NCBI GenBank assembly: GCA_040756575.1
Contig: JBFLYP010000007.1
Span: forward strand, 1 to 64,000
DNA: 64,000 bases
Direction: 5' to 3'
Source of the DNA: DTYU01 sp040756575
GTDB lineage: Bacteria > Bacillota > Desulfotomaculia > Desulfotomaculales > Ammonificaceae
Below the pieces are notes generated by a model, which saw nothing but the letters and a program-made list of their open reading frames with translations, searched no databases and was not told the DNA's origin. A program made the position numbers and the translations under genes. Below are positions 17,221 to 25,564 of the stretch, one piece after another (position 1 is the first letter of the stretch; each line of letters opens with the position of its first letter).

Positions 17221-18405
17221 TCAAGCAATCCGACAGACTTCATCCGGAAAATTGGTAAGCCTTCTTGCACCGTTTTCCGTAACCACGACCGTATTCTCAA
17301 TTCCCACCGCCCCTTCACCGGGGAAAACGAACTTGGGTTCAATGGCAAAAACCATGCCCTCGGTAAGGGGATCTTCTACACCAGGGGCAATTACCGGCAG
17401 CTCGTTGAGTTCCAGACCGACACCGTGGCCGATAAACCGCACCGGCTGCCGCCACCCCTGGAAGTACTGTTCGAGGCCGGCTTGCAGCGCCATTTGTACC
17501 GAAAGATTGTAAAGTGCGGACGGCGAAACCCCGGGCTTACAGCCTTCGAAGATAGCGGCCTGTATCTCCAGCGCTACCGCGTGAGCCCGCTCAAGCCGCG
17601 AGCTCAAACGACCGACGACGAAGACACGTGTAGCGTCGGTAATGTAACCGCGGTGCGCCATGCCGTAATCCACATAAATCGGCTCGCCGGCTTCGAGCCG
17701 CCGCCGCCCTGCGCCAAAAGCGAACGTCCGGTCAAGCCCGGGCCCTGAAACCGGGCCCTCGAAGCAGGAAGGCTCGGCACCGCTTGGCCCGGTAAGAAAG
17801 TGCCCCATAAAGAAATCGTTGTTCATTCCCCGGAAGCGGACCAGCCCCTGGTGCCCAAGGCGCCGGGCTTCCCCTTCCAGCGCCCCTGACATTTCCACCT
17901 CTGTTTTGCCGACACCCACTACCCGGGGAACCGCAGCAAGCATCTCGTCCAACAGCCGGCCGCTTTCAGCCAGGATCGCGATCTCGTTTACCGATTTCAC
18001 CGCCCTTTGCCGGCGGATAAGGGGTGAAACATCGGTAAAGCGTACACTGGGGAAATGCCTCTCGTACTGCATGTATTGGGAGACGGGCAAAACGTCGAAC
18101 TCCAGACCTATAACCCCGGGCAGCGGCAGACCGTGTTCCGCAATAATCCCAGGGAGCTCGCGGTAGCTTTTTAGCGGAACAATACAGTCGACTGCCGCGG
18201 TGGCCCGAGCCCGTTCAATATCCCTACGTACCATAAAAACAGGCTTCCCGTCCGCCGGAATGTAAAGATGCGCGCTCTGGCAGGTGCCGGTGTAATAGAT
18301 GAGGTCGGCGCTCTGCACTAAAAGCGCTGCATCTATCCCCTTATTTCTTAGATTTTCTTGAAGAGATCTGATTCGCTGGTTTACTTCCTCTCGTAACCAT
18401 TCCAA
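17221..18405 (-). CDS. M24 family Xaa-Pro peptidase
   Basis: The 394-residue protein has a creatinase-like N-terminal domain (about 1-145) and an M24 pita-bread domain (about 155-390). The metal ligands can be placed: D in IYVDYG, D in YITDATR, H in RFIGHGVGLELNELP, E in VFAIEPKFVFP and E in GAVGIENTVVV. It should release N-terminal residues before proline from short peptides in the cytoplasm. The start is TTG at 18405 with GAAGGG upstream. It is divergent from the FapA gene. Confidence 0.92.
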   Translation of the reverse strand: MEWLREEVNQRIRSLQENLRNKGIDAALLVQSADLIYYTGTCQSAHLYIPADGKPVFMVRRDIERARATAAVDCIVPLKSYRELPGIIAEHGLPLPGVIGLEFDVLPVSQYMQYERHFPSVRFTDVSPLIRRQRAVKSVNEIAILAESGRLLDEMLAAVPRVVGVGKTEVEMSGALEGEARRLGHQGLVRFRGMNNDFFMGHFLTGPSGAEPSCFEGPVSGPGLDRTFAFGAGRRRLEAGEPIYVDYGMAHRGYITDATRVFVVGRLSSRLERAHAVALEIQAAIFEGCKPGVSPSALYNLSVQMALQAGLEQYFQGWRQPVRFIGHGVGLELNELPVIAPGVEDPLTEGMVFAIEPKFVFPGEGAVGIENTVVVTENGARRLTNFPDEVCRIA

Positions 18406-18513
18406 GGTAATCCCTTCCCGTGTTCAAACCCAAATGAGATCTCTTACCAGTATAAAGAACCGCTCCTGTAAAGTAAATACCCGAGCTACGAATATCCGAG
18501 CCACGGGAGCAAC

Positions 18514-18541
18514 TAAACTTTTAGTCCCGAAATGCCGAAAT
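18514..18541 (+). promoter_or_regulatory. Sigma-D (flagellar)-type promoter before FapA gene
   Basis: TAAA (18514-18517), 16 bases, then GCCGAAAT (18534-18541) resembles the sigma-D/FliA consensus TAAA-N15/16-GCCGATAA. It lies about 90 bases before the TTG start of the DUF342/FapA gene, whose family is tied to flagellar assembly in other bacteria. Confidence 0.45.
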
Positions 18542-18632
18542 AAAGGGTAGCCCGACTGCATAAGTCAATGTAAACGCTTCTTAATCTAACCTCTCGACAT
18601 CAGGGAAAATCTCAAATCCGGGGGAAGGACCG

Positions 18633-20450
18633 TTGGAAGATAACCGAGTTAACCAACCCGGTTCCGTCTGGATCAAAGATGGGAAGATCTACGTCCGGAA
18701 TCCTCGCGGCGACGCGCCACCGGCCGTCGTTACCCCCGGACCGGGTATTCGTCTCTATGTCAACGGTGTTGAGCAGCACGGGGCAACCCCCGTTCGAGAG
18801 GAAGACAAAATAGTTATTGAACCTGAACTCCGGGAAGAACCCGGGCGGGTAACGGTTATGGTCGCGCCGAACAAGTTCAAGGCTTTTGTTGATATCCGTC
18901 TAACTAAGCAGTTTAGGTACAACATCCTTGACGCGGGCCCGCAACAAAGTGTCGTGGTCAAAACCAGCACCGTGTCCGGAGGGGTGATGCCCATTGACAA
19001 AGAAGCGCTCCGGCACCTTCTTGCCGAAAACGGTGTCACTCACGGAATCATTGAGGAAACCCTGGACTTGCTGTATAAAAGGCCGTCTAACGGGCGGTTT
19101 CTCATCGCCGAGGGAGTCACCCCGGAACCGTCAACCGATGACAGGGTAGAACTCCACTTCAACCTTACGGAAGAAGGGAGGCCGCTGATCTCGGCAAACG
19201 GAACGGTTGATTACCGGAACCTCGGGCGTTTTTCCTCGGTAGAAGCCGGTGCCTTGCTGGCCACAAAGCACCCCGGTGTCCCCGGCAAACCCGGTTACCG
19301 GGTAAACGGAGAAGAGGTTTACCCTTTGCCGCCAAAAGCCATAGAGCTTGAGGCAGGCCACGGTGCCTCTTTAAGCGCCGACGGAAAAGCTGTAACCGCC
19401 GCGATAAGCGGGCGTCCCGTACTCCGCCGGTCAGGCAGCCGATATATCTTCTCCGTTGACCCGCAGCTTATCATCACGGGGGACGTAGACCTTACGACCG
19501 GGAATGTAAACTTCCGCGGCTGTGTAAAAATTACCGGAAATGTGCACGAAGCGATGAAGGTAGAAGCAACAGGCGACGTCAGCATCGGGGGGGAGGTAGC
19601 CGAAGCTGTCATCGACGCCCAAGGAAGTGTAAGCGCGCGGAGCATTATCTCAAGCTCGGTTCGTGCCGGCGGGCAGGGGGTATATTACGAAAAACTCAAG
19701 GGACCGGTGGCAGAGCTTGCACAGCTTCTGGTCCAGGCGGTCAAGAGCGTAGGGCCGCTAATGGATTACGCCGCTACACGCAACCAGAAACTTACTCCGG
19801 CCACGGCACTGCTTCTGCTGATAGACCAAAGATTCCAGCGCATTCCCCACATTATCAGAGATCTTTCGCAAATAGTAGAATCAGCGCCGCAGTTCAAGAT
19901 TAAACTCCCCCCCGAATTCCGGGATACTGTCCGGCGTCTGAAAGAGATGTTTTTGAAACTCGGTATTGCAACCTGCGGCAACCTTGAACCCGTTAAAGAG
20001 GCGCTTGACAACCTCTCAGCCATGCAATCCGAAATACTGCAACTGATTTCGAGCGCTCACGCGAAAGTTGTTGCAGACTATGTTCTCAACAGTAACATAG
20101 AGGCTACCGGAGATATATACATTACCGGACAGGGAGCTTTCAATTCAAACCTCATCTCCGGCGGCCAGGTCAAAATTGACGGGATTTTCCGTGGCGGTGA
20201 AATTAACGCCCAGGACAATGTCTTTATCGGGAAAGCCGGTTCGGATATCGGGGTACAGACCACCGTAAAGGTAGCCAGGGGAAAGAAGATAACAATTAAA
20301 AAGGCGTATCCGGGCGTGCTCCTCTATATCGGAAAGCAGGTCGCCGAAATCACCAAACCCCAGCGGGAGATACGCGCCAGTATCGATGACGAAGGCCGAA
20401 TCGACCTTAACGCCATTTCCTGGAACCCAAGTCAAGACAAAACATCATAA
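18633..20450 (+). CDS. fapA: FapA (DUF342) family protein
   Basis: The 605-residue protein matches the FapA/DUF342 family. An N-terminal domain (about 1-190) is followed by a right-handed beta-helix-like polymer-binding region with repeated GDV/GNV turns (LIITGDVDLTTGNVNFRG, VKITGNVHEAMKVEATGDV). A helical hairpin (about 355-465) and a second beta region (GDIYITGQGAFNSNLISGG) then follow. FapA homologues are linked to flagellar polar assembly or cell-surface polymer handling; the Firmicute role is not settled. The start is TTG at 18633 behind GGGGGAAGGACCG. A sigma-D-like promoter lies upstream. It converges on glgA. Confidence 0.88.
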   Translation: MEDNRVNQPGSVWIKDGKIYVRNPRGDAPPAVVTPGPGIRLYVNGVEQHGATPVREEDKIVIEPELREEPGRVTVMVAPNKFKAFVDIRLTKQFRYNILDAGPQQSVVVKTSTVSGGVMPIDKEALRHLLAENGVTHGIIEETLDLLYKRPSNGRFLIAEGVTPEPSTDDRVELHFNLTEEGRPLISANGTVDYRNLGRFSSVEAGALLATKHPGVPGKPGYRVNGEEVYPLPPKAIELEAGHGASLSADGKAVTAAISGRPVLRRSGSRYIFSVDPQLIITGDVDLTTGNVNFRGCVKITGNVHEAMKVEATGDVSIGGEVAEAVIDAQGSVSARSIISSSVRAGGQGVYYEKLKGPVAELAQLLVQAVKSVGPLMDYAATRNQKLTPATALLLLIDQRFQRIPHIIRDLSQIVESAPQFKIKLPPEFRDTVRRLKEMFLKLGIATCGNLEPVKEALDNLSAMQSEILQLISSAHAKVVADYVLNSNIEATGDIYITGQGAFNSNLISGGQVKIDGIFRGGEINAQDNVFIGKAGSDIGVQTTVKVARGKKITIKKAYPGVLLYIGKQVAEITKPQREIRASIDDEGRIDLNAISWNPSQDKTS

Positions 20451-20468
20451 AAGAGCTACACCTCTTTT
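20449..20468. terminator. Bidirectional terminator between fapA and glgA
   Basis: AAAAGAG-CTACAC-CTCTTTTT is a seven-pair stem with A- and T-runs on either side, in the 33-base gap between two convergent genes. Confidence 0.6.
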
Positions 20469-20483
20469 TCTTTATGAAGACGG

Positions 20484-21974
20484 TCAGGCCGTCCGAAGGG
20501 CGGCAACATTACGTGAAATGGCTTCCCTGTATAACTGCAGGTATTCCACTCCCGAGCGGGCCCATGAGAAGTCGAGTGACATCGCGTTTTTTATCAGACG
20601 CCGCCACATCTCCGGGTTATCGCGGTACAGCTTCAACGCCCGTGCTATAGCGGCATAAAGCGCCCGCCCGCTGTATTCCGTAAAGATAAACCCGTTGCCG
20701 GAAACGGTGGTGGGGTTGAACTCTGTTACCGTATCGGCCAAGCCGCCGACTGAGCGTACAACAGGTATCGTTCCGTAGCGCATGGAAATCAACTGCCCAA
20801 GCCCGCACGGTTCAAAGCGTGACGGCATCAAAAAGATATCCGCTCCCGCATAGATCCGTTGCGCCAAAACAGGGTTGAAACCGAGATGCAGCCCAATCTT
20901 CTGCGGGTAGCGTTTCTTCAAGGCGTCAAACATCTTGTGGTAATATGGGTCACCGGTTCCAAGTACCACCAACTGGAGGTCAAGATGCATCAGTTCCTCT
21001 GCTATCTCGTCGACAAGATCCAACCCTTTCTGTGCCACCAATCGAGACACTATACCCATGACCGGGATATCCTTAATCGGTAGACCCATCTCCTTCTGAA
21101 GCGCAAACTTATTCTCCTTTTTGTTTTCGATGTCATTGACGCTGTAATTTCGATGGATGCGCGGGTCGGTCGCCGGATTAAATTCATGGTAGTTGATCCC
21201 GTTAACAATTCCGAAAAGGTCCCGGGAACGCATGCGCAGCAAGCCGTCCATCCGCTCGCCCAACGCAGGCGTTTGAATTTCCTGCGCATAGGTCCGACTT
21301 ACTGTGTTAATGACGTCGGCATACAGGAGCCCAGCTTTCATAAAGCTGAACGTGCCGTAAAATTCTACGCGCTCAGGCTTGAAATATTCATCGCCAAGCC
21401 CGAAAAGCTCCATGGTTTCCCGCGGGAAGTTTCCCTGATACTGGAGGTTGTGGATGGTAAAGACCGTGGATACTTTCCGGTAAAAAGGATTATCAGCGTA
21501 TTGAGTCTTCAGCAGCAGCGGAATTGGACCGGTCTGCCAGTCGTTGCAATGAATTATGTCGGGCTGCCAGCCCAGGTGAGACAGCATTTCCAAAATAGCG
21601 TAACAGAAGAAGGCAAAACGCTCGGCGTCGTCAGGAAACGCGTAAATCCCGTCCCGGTAAAAATAGTGGTAGTTTGCGGTGAAATAGACCGGAACCTCGC
21701 GCACCTGGTTGTTCCAGAAGGCCTCGATTTTGCTTCTTTTAAGAACGCACGTTCTGGACTGACCCGCCAGGGGCACAGGGAAATCAAGAAGATACTGGGC
21801 ACCCTCGATTCCCTTATAGTAAGGGAGCACTACCCGCACATCGTTACCTTGCTCATCCGCCCCAACAGACAAGGCCTTGGGCAGGGATCCGGCTACGTCC
21901 GCAAGTCCGCCGACCTTTGCAAAAGGAACAACCTCTGAAGCCACGAAAAGAACTTTAAGCGGGCGGTCAAACAT
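20484..21974 (-). CDS. glgA: Glycogen synthase (ADP-glucose type)
   Basis: GlgA extends alpha-1,4-glucan chains from ADP-glucose (GT5, GT-B fold). The 496-residue protein carries the N-terminal KVGGLADV motif that binds the donor phosphate, and near the C-terminus the segments EPCGLGQLISMRYGTIPVV and VGGLADTV. ATG at 21974 is preferred because GGAGGTGAGGGTTG precedes it; TTG at 21977 is possible. It overlaps the galT stop by eight bases, so the two are translationally coupled. No glgC, glgB or glgP lies in the window. Confidence 0.95.
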   Translation of the reverse strand: MFDRPLKVLFVASEVVPFAKVGGLADVAGSLPKALSVGADEQGNDVRVVLPYYKGIEGAQYLLDFPVPLAGQSRTCVLKRSKIEAFWNNQVREVPVYFTANYHYFYRDGIYAFPDDAERFAFFCYAILEMLSHLGWQPDIIHCNDWQTGPIPLLLKTQYADNPFYRKVSTVFTIHNLQYQGNFPRETMELFGLGDEYFKPERVEFYGTFSFMKAGLLYADVINTVSRTYAQEIQTPALGERMDGLLRMRSRDLFGIVNGINYHEFNPATDPRIHRNYSVNDIENKKENKFALQKEMGLPIKDIPVMGIVSRLVAQKGLDLVDEIAEELMHLDLQLVVLGTGDPYYHKMFDALKKRYPQKIGLHLGFNPVLAQRIYAGADIFLMPSRFEPCGLGQLISMRYGTIPVVRSVGGLADTVTEFNPTTVSGNGFIFTEYSGRALYAAIARALKLYRDNPEMWRRLIKNAMSLDFSWARSGVEYLQLYREAISRNVAALRTA

Positions 21975-23013
21975 CAACCCTCACCTCCTGGACCGCGGTA
22001 ATTACTTCGGGACACCACTCCCCTGCGTCGCGCATTGCCGCTGCGGCCATTTCCGGGGGCGTCGGATTGATGTAGTAACCGGTTCCTAATTCAAACCCGG
22101 CAATAATCGTCAAACGCGGCAGGATCTCGATATGCCAGTGGTAATCGTCGCTAACAGTCTCATTGACCGGGCACGTATGCAAAACCATGTTGTACGGCGG
22201 GTCGTAGACCGTCCGTGCCAGCCGGCGCAAGCTTTCCCGGAGCACCCTGGCAAGGTCGTGGACTTGTGCCTCGTGAATCTGAGCGAAATCGTGCTGGTGC
22301 TCCTTCGGTACCAGCCACATCTCGAAAGGAAATCGCGCGGCGTAAGGCACAAAGGATAAAAAGTGCTGACCCTCCATTACAACGCGCTCCCCGGATTGAG
22401 CCTCATACCGCCAGACGTCGCAAAAGACACACCGCCCCCTGGCTTCTTTATACGCTTTTACCCCGGCGAGCTCCTCCCGAATTTCTACCGGCACCATCGG
22501 CACAGCGATGAGTTGCGAGTGTGTGTGCTCGAGCGAGGCTCCGGCAACCGAACCTTTATTCTTAAAAATTGAAATGTACTTGAGGCGCTTATCCCCACGC
22601 AGATCAAGGGAGCGCGCCCGCCATGCCCAGATCACCTCGGCAATCTGCCATTCCGTCTGATTTACTAAGTTAGGCTCATGGTCCGTGGTCTCGATGATCA
22701 CCTCATGCGCGCCGACGCCCCGCCATTTGAAATAAATATCTTCCTGGTGAACCTCATTGTCTTCTTCGACACGACACGCGGGAAATTTGTTAGGTACCAC
22801 CCGCACCCACCAACCGGGATGGTTGGGTTCACTTCCTATATTTCGAAAAGCCAGAACCTCCGGCGGCGTGTCTCCTTCGTGCCCCTCACAAAGCGGGCAC
22901 CGTTCCTGTTTTGTCTGTTCAACCTGCCGCCGGTAATCGCTTGGGCGTTTCGCCCTTTCCGTACTCACGGCCACCCAGCGGTCTATCACCGGATCCTTTC
23001 GCCACTCCGGCAA
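21967..23013 (-). CDS. galT: Galactose-1-phosphate uridylyltransferase
   Basis: This HIT-superfamily enzyme exchanges UMP between UDP-glucose and galactose-1-phosphate through a uridylyl-histidine. The 348-residue protein has the zinc motif CPLCEGHEGDTPPE (about 38-51), the active-site HTHSQ motif (about 162-166), and the second zinc/His region HWHIEILPR near the C-terminus. Some clostridial members next to glgA act on other sugar-1-phosphates, for example ADP-sulfurylase- or glucose-phosphate-type reactions; the coupling to glgA hints at a role in glycogen rather than galactose use (inference). The start is TTG at 23013 with AAGGGGGT upstream. Confidence 0.92.
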   Translation of the reverse strand: MPEWRKDPVIDRWVAVSTERAKRPSDYRRQVEQTKQERCPLCEGHEGDTPPEVLAFRNIGSEPNHPGWWVRVVPNKFPACRVEEDNEVHQEDIYFKWRGVGAHEVIIETTDHEPNLVNQTEWQIAEVIWAWRARSLDLRGDKRLKYISIFKNKGSVAGASLEHTHSQLIAVPMVPVEIREELAGVKAYKEARGRCVFCDVWRYEAQSGERVVMEGQHFLSFVPYAARFPFEMWLVPKEHQHDFAQIHEAQVHDLARVLRESLRRLARTVYDPPYNMVLHTCPVNETVSDDYHWHIEILPRLTIIAGFELGTGYYINPTPPEMAAAAMRDAGEWCPEVITAVQEVRVDV

Positions 23014-23207
23014 GAAAATTACCCCCTTCCGCCGACATCGCCAAACATTAATCTAAAATATGCTTGCTATATTAATATACCCGGTTTGACTTTTACAAGC
23101 GCATAACTCCCATGAAAAAACTCTACTTGCAAGGATAAAGCAGGAAAATGTCCGTTTTTCACGAAGAAAATTCTTTAATATTGAAGAACAATTCGAGGGG
23201 AAGAACC

Positions 23208-23909
23208 GTGGCAAAAAGTCAGGACGTCCAGATTAAGGGAACTCGCAATGGGCTGATTATTGTGCTGAATCCAGCCTGTGAAATGGAGGAGCTGAAGCAC
23301 GCTCTCCTGTACCGACTAAAAAATGCCCGGGACTTCTTTCGAGGAGCCCGCTTTACCTTTTACCACGGTAAGAGAGGTCTCCCCTCAGAACATAAACAAG
23401 AACTGCTGAGAATAGTGGCCGAATACGGGTTGATTTATGAAGAAAACATTACCTTCCCCACCGGCCCGAAGGAGGCTATAAGCTGCAAAAAACCGGCTCA
23501 AAACCCGCCGGTCGAAATCGACAGATCACGGAAGGCGCAGGTTCAGAACGGTGCTGCCTTTCCGGCTGAGCCACCCCTGCCGCACGGTGCCGACCCCGCC
23601 CTTTTGGTACGTCAAAGCCTTCGTTCCGGCCAGTCGGTTGTGACGGCAAAACACCTTGTTATCGCAGGGGACGTACACGCCGGTGCTTCAGTAACCGCAG
23701 CCGGAAGCATCTTGGTGCTCGGCACGCTATCAGGTATCGCCCACGCGGGCGTACACGGGGATAGGTCAGTCGTAGTATTCGCTAGGAAACTCGCCCCAGC
23801 GGCCCTCTCTATCGCGGGCATCGCTGCCACCCCTCAGGCAAAACCTTTAGTCGACGGCAAGGCCATGCTAAGGGGCAACACCGTAATCTATGACGTGATC
23901 CGCAGGTAA
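23208..23909 (+). CDS. minC: Septum-site determining protein MinC
   Basis: MinC inhibits FtsZ polymerisation away from midcell. The protein has the N-terminal FtsZ-interacting domain (QIKGTRNGLIIVLNP, about 1-95), a Pro-rich linker (about 100-125) and the C-terminal beta-helix domain (about 130-233). That last domain contains RSGQSVVTAKHLVIAGDV and AGSILVLGTLSGIAHAG. I prefer GTG 23208, preceded by GAGGGGAAGAACC, giving 233 residues. An in-frame ATG at 23148 would add 20 residues of unusual sequence. No minD lies next to it, which is unusual for a MinC gene. Confidence 0.9.
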   Translation: MAKSQDVQIKGTRNGLIIVLNPACEMEELKHALLYRLKNARDFFRGARFTFYHGKRGLPSEHKQELLRIVAEYGLIYEENITFPTGPKEAISCKKPAQNPPVEIDRSRKAQVQNGAAFPAEPPLPHGADPALLVRQSLRSGQSVVTAKHLVIAGDVHAGASVTAAGSILVLGTLSGIAHAGVHGDRSVVVFARKLAPAALSIAGIAATPQAKPLVDGKAMLRGNTVIYDVIRR

Positions 23910-24004
23910 GTCTTTTTCCGCACATCCATTTCCGCTTGCTTCGCCCCAAAAATTCACTGCTCGCGACCGACTTCGTCATGCGTCTGTTGGAAGTTACCAC
24001 TACT

Positions 24005-24090
24005 TCACTAAACTTCCCGCTTTAAGTTCGCCTCCCACCTCCCACTTTTCATCTCCCACCTCTCACTTCTAACTCTCGCTCCTCACCTCG
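24005..24090. repeat. Pyrimidine-rich heptamer tract
   Basis: Consecutive seven-base variants of the type CTCCCAC, CTTTTCAT, CTCTCAC and TTCTAAC run between minC and the Nudix gene and reach into the last codons of the latter. They resemble one arm of the hairpin inside repeat family B. Confidence 0.6.
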
Positions 24091-24616
24091 CAATTTCTCG
24101 GCTGGCCCAGAGCAGCCCGCATATTGATTTGGCGTCACAAATGTCGCCACGGAGGGCCATTTCCAGAGCTGTATCAAACGGCACCCGTACCACCTGAACG
24201 AACTCGTCTTCATCCGGAGCCTGTCGATAAAAGGTTAGGTCCTGCGCCAGGTAAAGGTGCATTAACTCACTTGTAAAACCAGGAGTTGAATAGAAACGAC
24301 CCAGGTACCGCCATGAGTCTGCCTTGCAGCCAGCCTCTTCCATTAATTCCCGCCGTGCACAGGTATCAGGCTCCTCGCCCTCCTCAATCTTTCCCGCGGG
24401 TATTTCGATCAGTTCCCGGCCGACGGGGTACCGGTACTGGCGCACCAGCACCACTTCCATGGCAGCGGTAAGCGCCACAATCGCTACCGCGCCTGAATAC
24501 TCCACAATTTCACGCCTACTTTCACGCCCGTCAGGCAAAAGTACGGTATCCAACCTGACACTGAGTATCTTCCCCCGGAAAACGTACTCAGAACCAATGG
24601 TCTTCTCCCGCAACAA
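24083..24616 (-). CDS. nudF: ADP-ribose pyrophosphatase (Nudix, NudF type)
   Basis: This hydrolase splits ADP-ribose to AMP and ribose-5-phosphate. The 177-residue protein contains the full Nudix box, G-x5-E-x7-REL-x-EE-x-G, seen in GKIEEGEEPDTCARRELMEE, and the upstream VLVRQYRYPVGRELIEIPAG segment typical of NudF proteins. I place the start at TTG 24616, with GGAGGTAAGGAT just upstream. The frame stays open 53 codons farther, but that part is the cassette A leader, as at ruvC. The C-terminal codons run into the heptamer tract. Confidence 0.93.
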   Translation of the reverse strand: MLREKTIGSEYVFRGKILSVRLDTVLLPDGRESRREIVEYSGAVAIVALTAAMEVVLVRQYRYPVGRELIEIPAGKIEEGEEPDTCARRELMEEAGCKADSWRYLGRFYSTPGFTSELMHLYLAQDLTFYRQAPDEDEFVQVVRVPFDTALEMALRGDICDAKSICGLLWASREIAR

Positions 24617-24738
24617 ATCCTTACCTCCTCCAAAAAATAAACGTTCAACCTTATACTGACCGACCTTTAGGGTCCGTTCGACGTTCATCGTTCGACGTTT
24701 ATACAATACCGAAGACGGGCAATTAAATTTTTCATTTT
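24617..24738 (-). repeat. 5'-leader cassette A, copy 3 (upstream of nudF)
   Basis: It has the same order as the other copies: TTTAAT-N18-TATAAA, CGTCGAACG/ATGAACG units, GGACCCTAAAGGTCGG, GGTTGAACGTTTATTTTTT and GGAGGA at the gene end. Differences are mostly single bases and the number of short units. Confidence 0.85.
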
Positions 24739-24741
24739 TCA

Positions 24742-24770
24742 TTGTGCGGCTTGCCGCATATGGACTCCTC
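24742..24770 (+). repeat. Short palindromic repeat, copy 3
   Basis: TGCGGCTTGCCGCA followed by TATGGACTCC lies just outside the promoter-like end of cassette A copy 3, as copy 2 does at ruvC. Confidence 0.8.
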
Positions 24771-24775
24771 CGCAT

Positions 24776-24865
24776 CTCCCGAGTCGCGAGTCCGAAGTCC
24801 TGTGAATTTCCGACCGGTTACTTCAGAACTCGCGACCCCTGACACCGTATTACGACTCGTGTCTT
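24776..24865. repeat. Hairpin of degenerate heptamers overlapping the DUF3786 gene end
   Basis: GTCGCGAGTCCGAAGT and ACTTCAGAACTCGCGAC form a stem of nine plus five pairs with an internal mismatch. It is followed by GACCCCTGACACC and GTGACCCGTGACTC units that encode the last residues of the DUF3786 protein (minus strand). Confidence 0.6.
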
Positions 24866-25455
24866 TTGGCCCGTGACCCGTGACTCTGGGCACGGAGCAT
24901 GCTTACCCCTATCTCCGCCAGCACAACACAGTCTTCGGTGCTAAGATACGCCGGTGCCGTCGCATCGAAGAGAACACCGCCGTTGGGTGCAAACTCTTCG
25001 TCGCCAGCCCAAATGATGAAGGTCAGGGGTACACGCGGCAGCGCATTAATCTCCACCGACGCGTCCCCTATAGGCACCGGCTTCCCGCCTATCGCCACTC
25101 CTGCTCGCTGAAGCAGTTCCGGTTGCTTACCAAAAGCCGCCACGAGCGGCCTGGTCACCCTCTTGGTAAAAGGCTCGTTATAAATGAAGCCGTTCGGGAG
25201 TTCCTTGAAGGAGATCTTTTCTCCTTTTGGCATCACACCCGAGGCCTGCGTCAAGTAATGCAACAGAAGTATCTCAACCCGTACGGGAACCTCCTCGCCC
25301 TGCCGCACCGGCACCCGATATTCACGTCCGTAAAAGGGAACCAGCATCCTCCCATCCGGGTCGGTTACGACCCCGGCTTTCAGCGCGATCACAGACGGAA
25401 TACACCGCTCGAAACTTTCTCGTGCGATATGAAGCGCACTTTTCAGGTTTCTCAT
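24850..25455 (-). CDS. DUF3786 domain protein
   Basis: The 201-residue protein looks like the DUF3786 family, found in anaerobic Firmicutes and sulfate reducers. The conserved segments are LMLVPFYGREYRVPV-like (about 37-51), EILLLHYLTQASG (about 62-74), ISFKELPNGFIYNEPF and the region around PLTFIIWAGDEEFAPNGGVLFDA. Function is unknown; it is soluble. The last ~12 residues (SHGSRAKRHES end) are encoded by the heptamer repeat and may not be ancestral. In other genomes such genes often stand near metal- or corrinoid-linked genes, but nothing here supports that. Confidence 0.75.
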   Translation of the reverse strand: MRNLKSALHIARESFERCIPSVIALKAGVVTDPDGRMLVPFYGREYRVPVRQGEEVPVRVEILLLHYLTQASGVMPKGEKISFKELPNGFIYNEPFTKRVTRPLVAAFGKQPELLQRAGVAIGGKPVPIGDASVEINALPRVPLTFIIWAGDEEFAPNGGVLFDATAPAYLSTEDCVVLAEIGVSMLRAQSHGSRAKRHES

Positions 25456-25564
25456 TATTCTCTTCCTCTGTAAACATTTTTTCGCAACGAAAGCATCTTA
25501 TCCTGCATATGCAACCCTTTTCAATGGGAATACATAAAAAAAATGAATGTAAGGAGGAACTATT

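Noticed and set aside
24617..24775. N-terminal extension of the Nudix protein
   Set aside because: Same cassette as at ruvC; TTG 24616 has GGAGG at proper distance and fits the family length.
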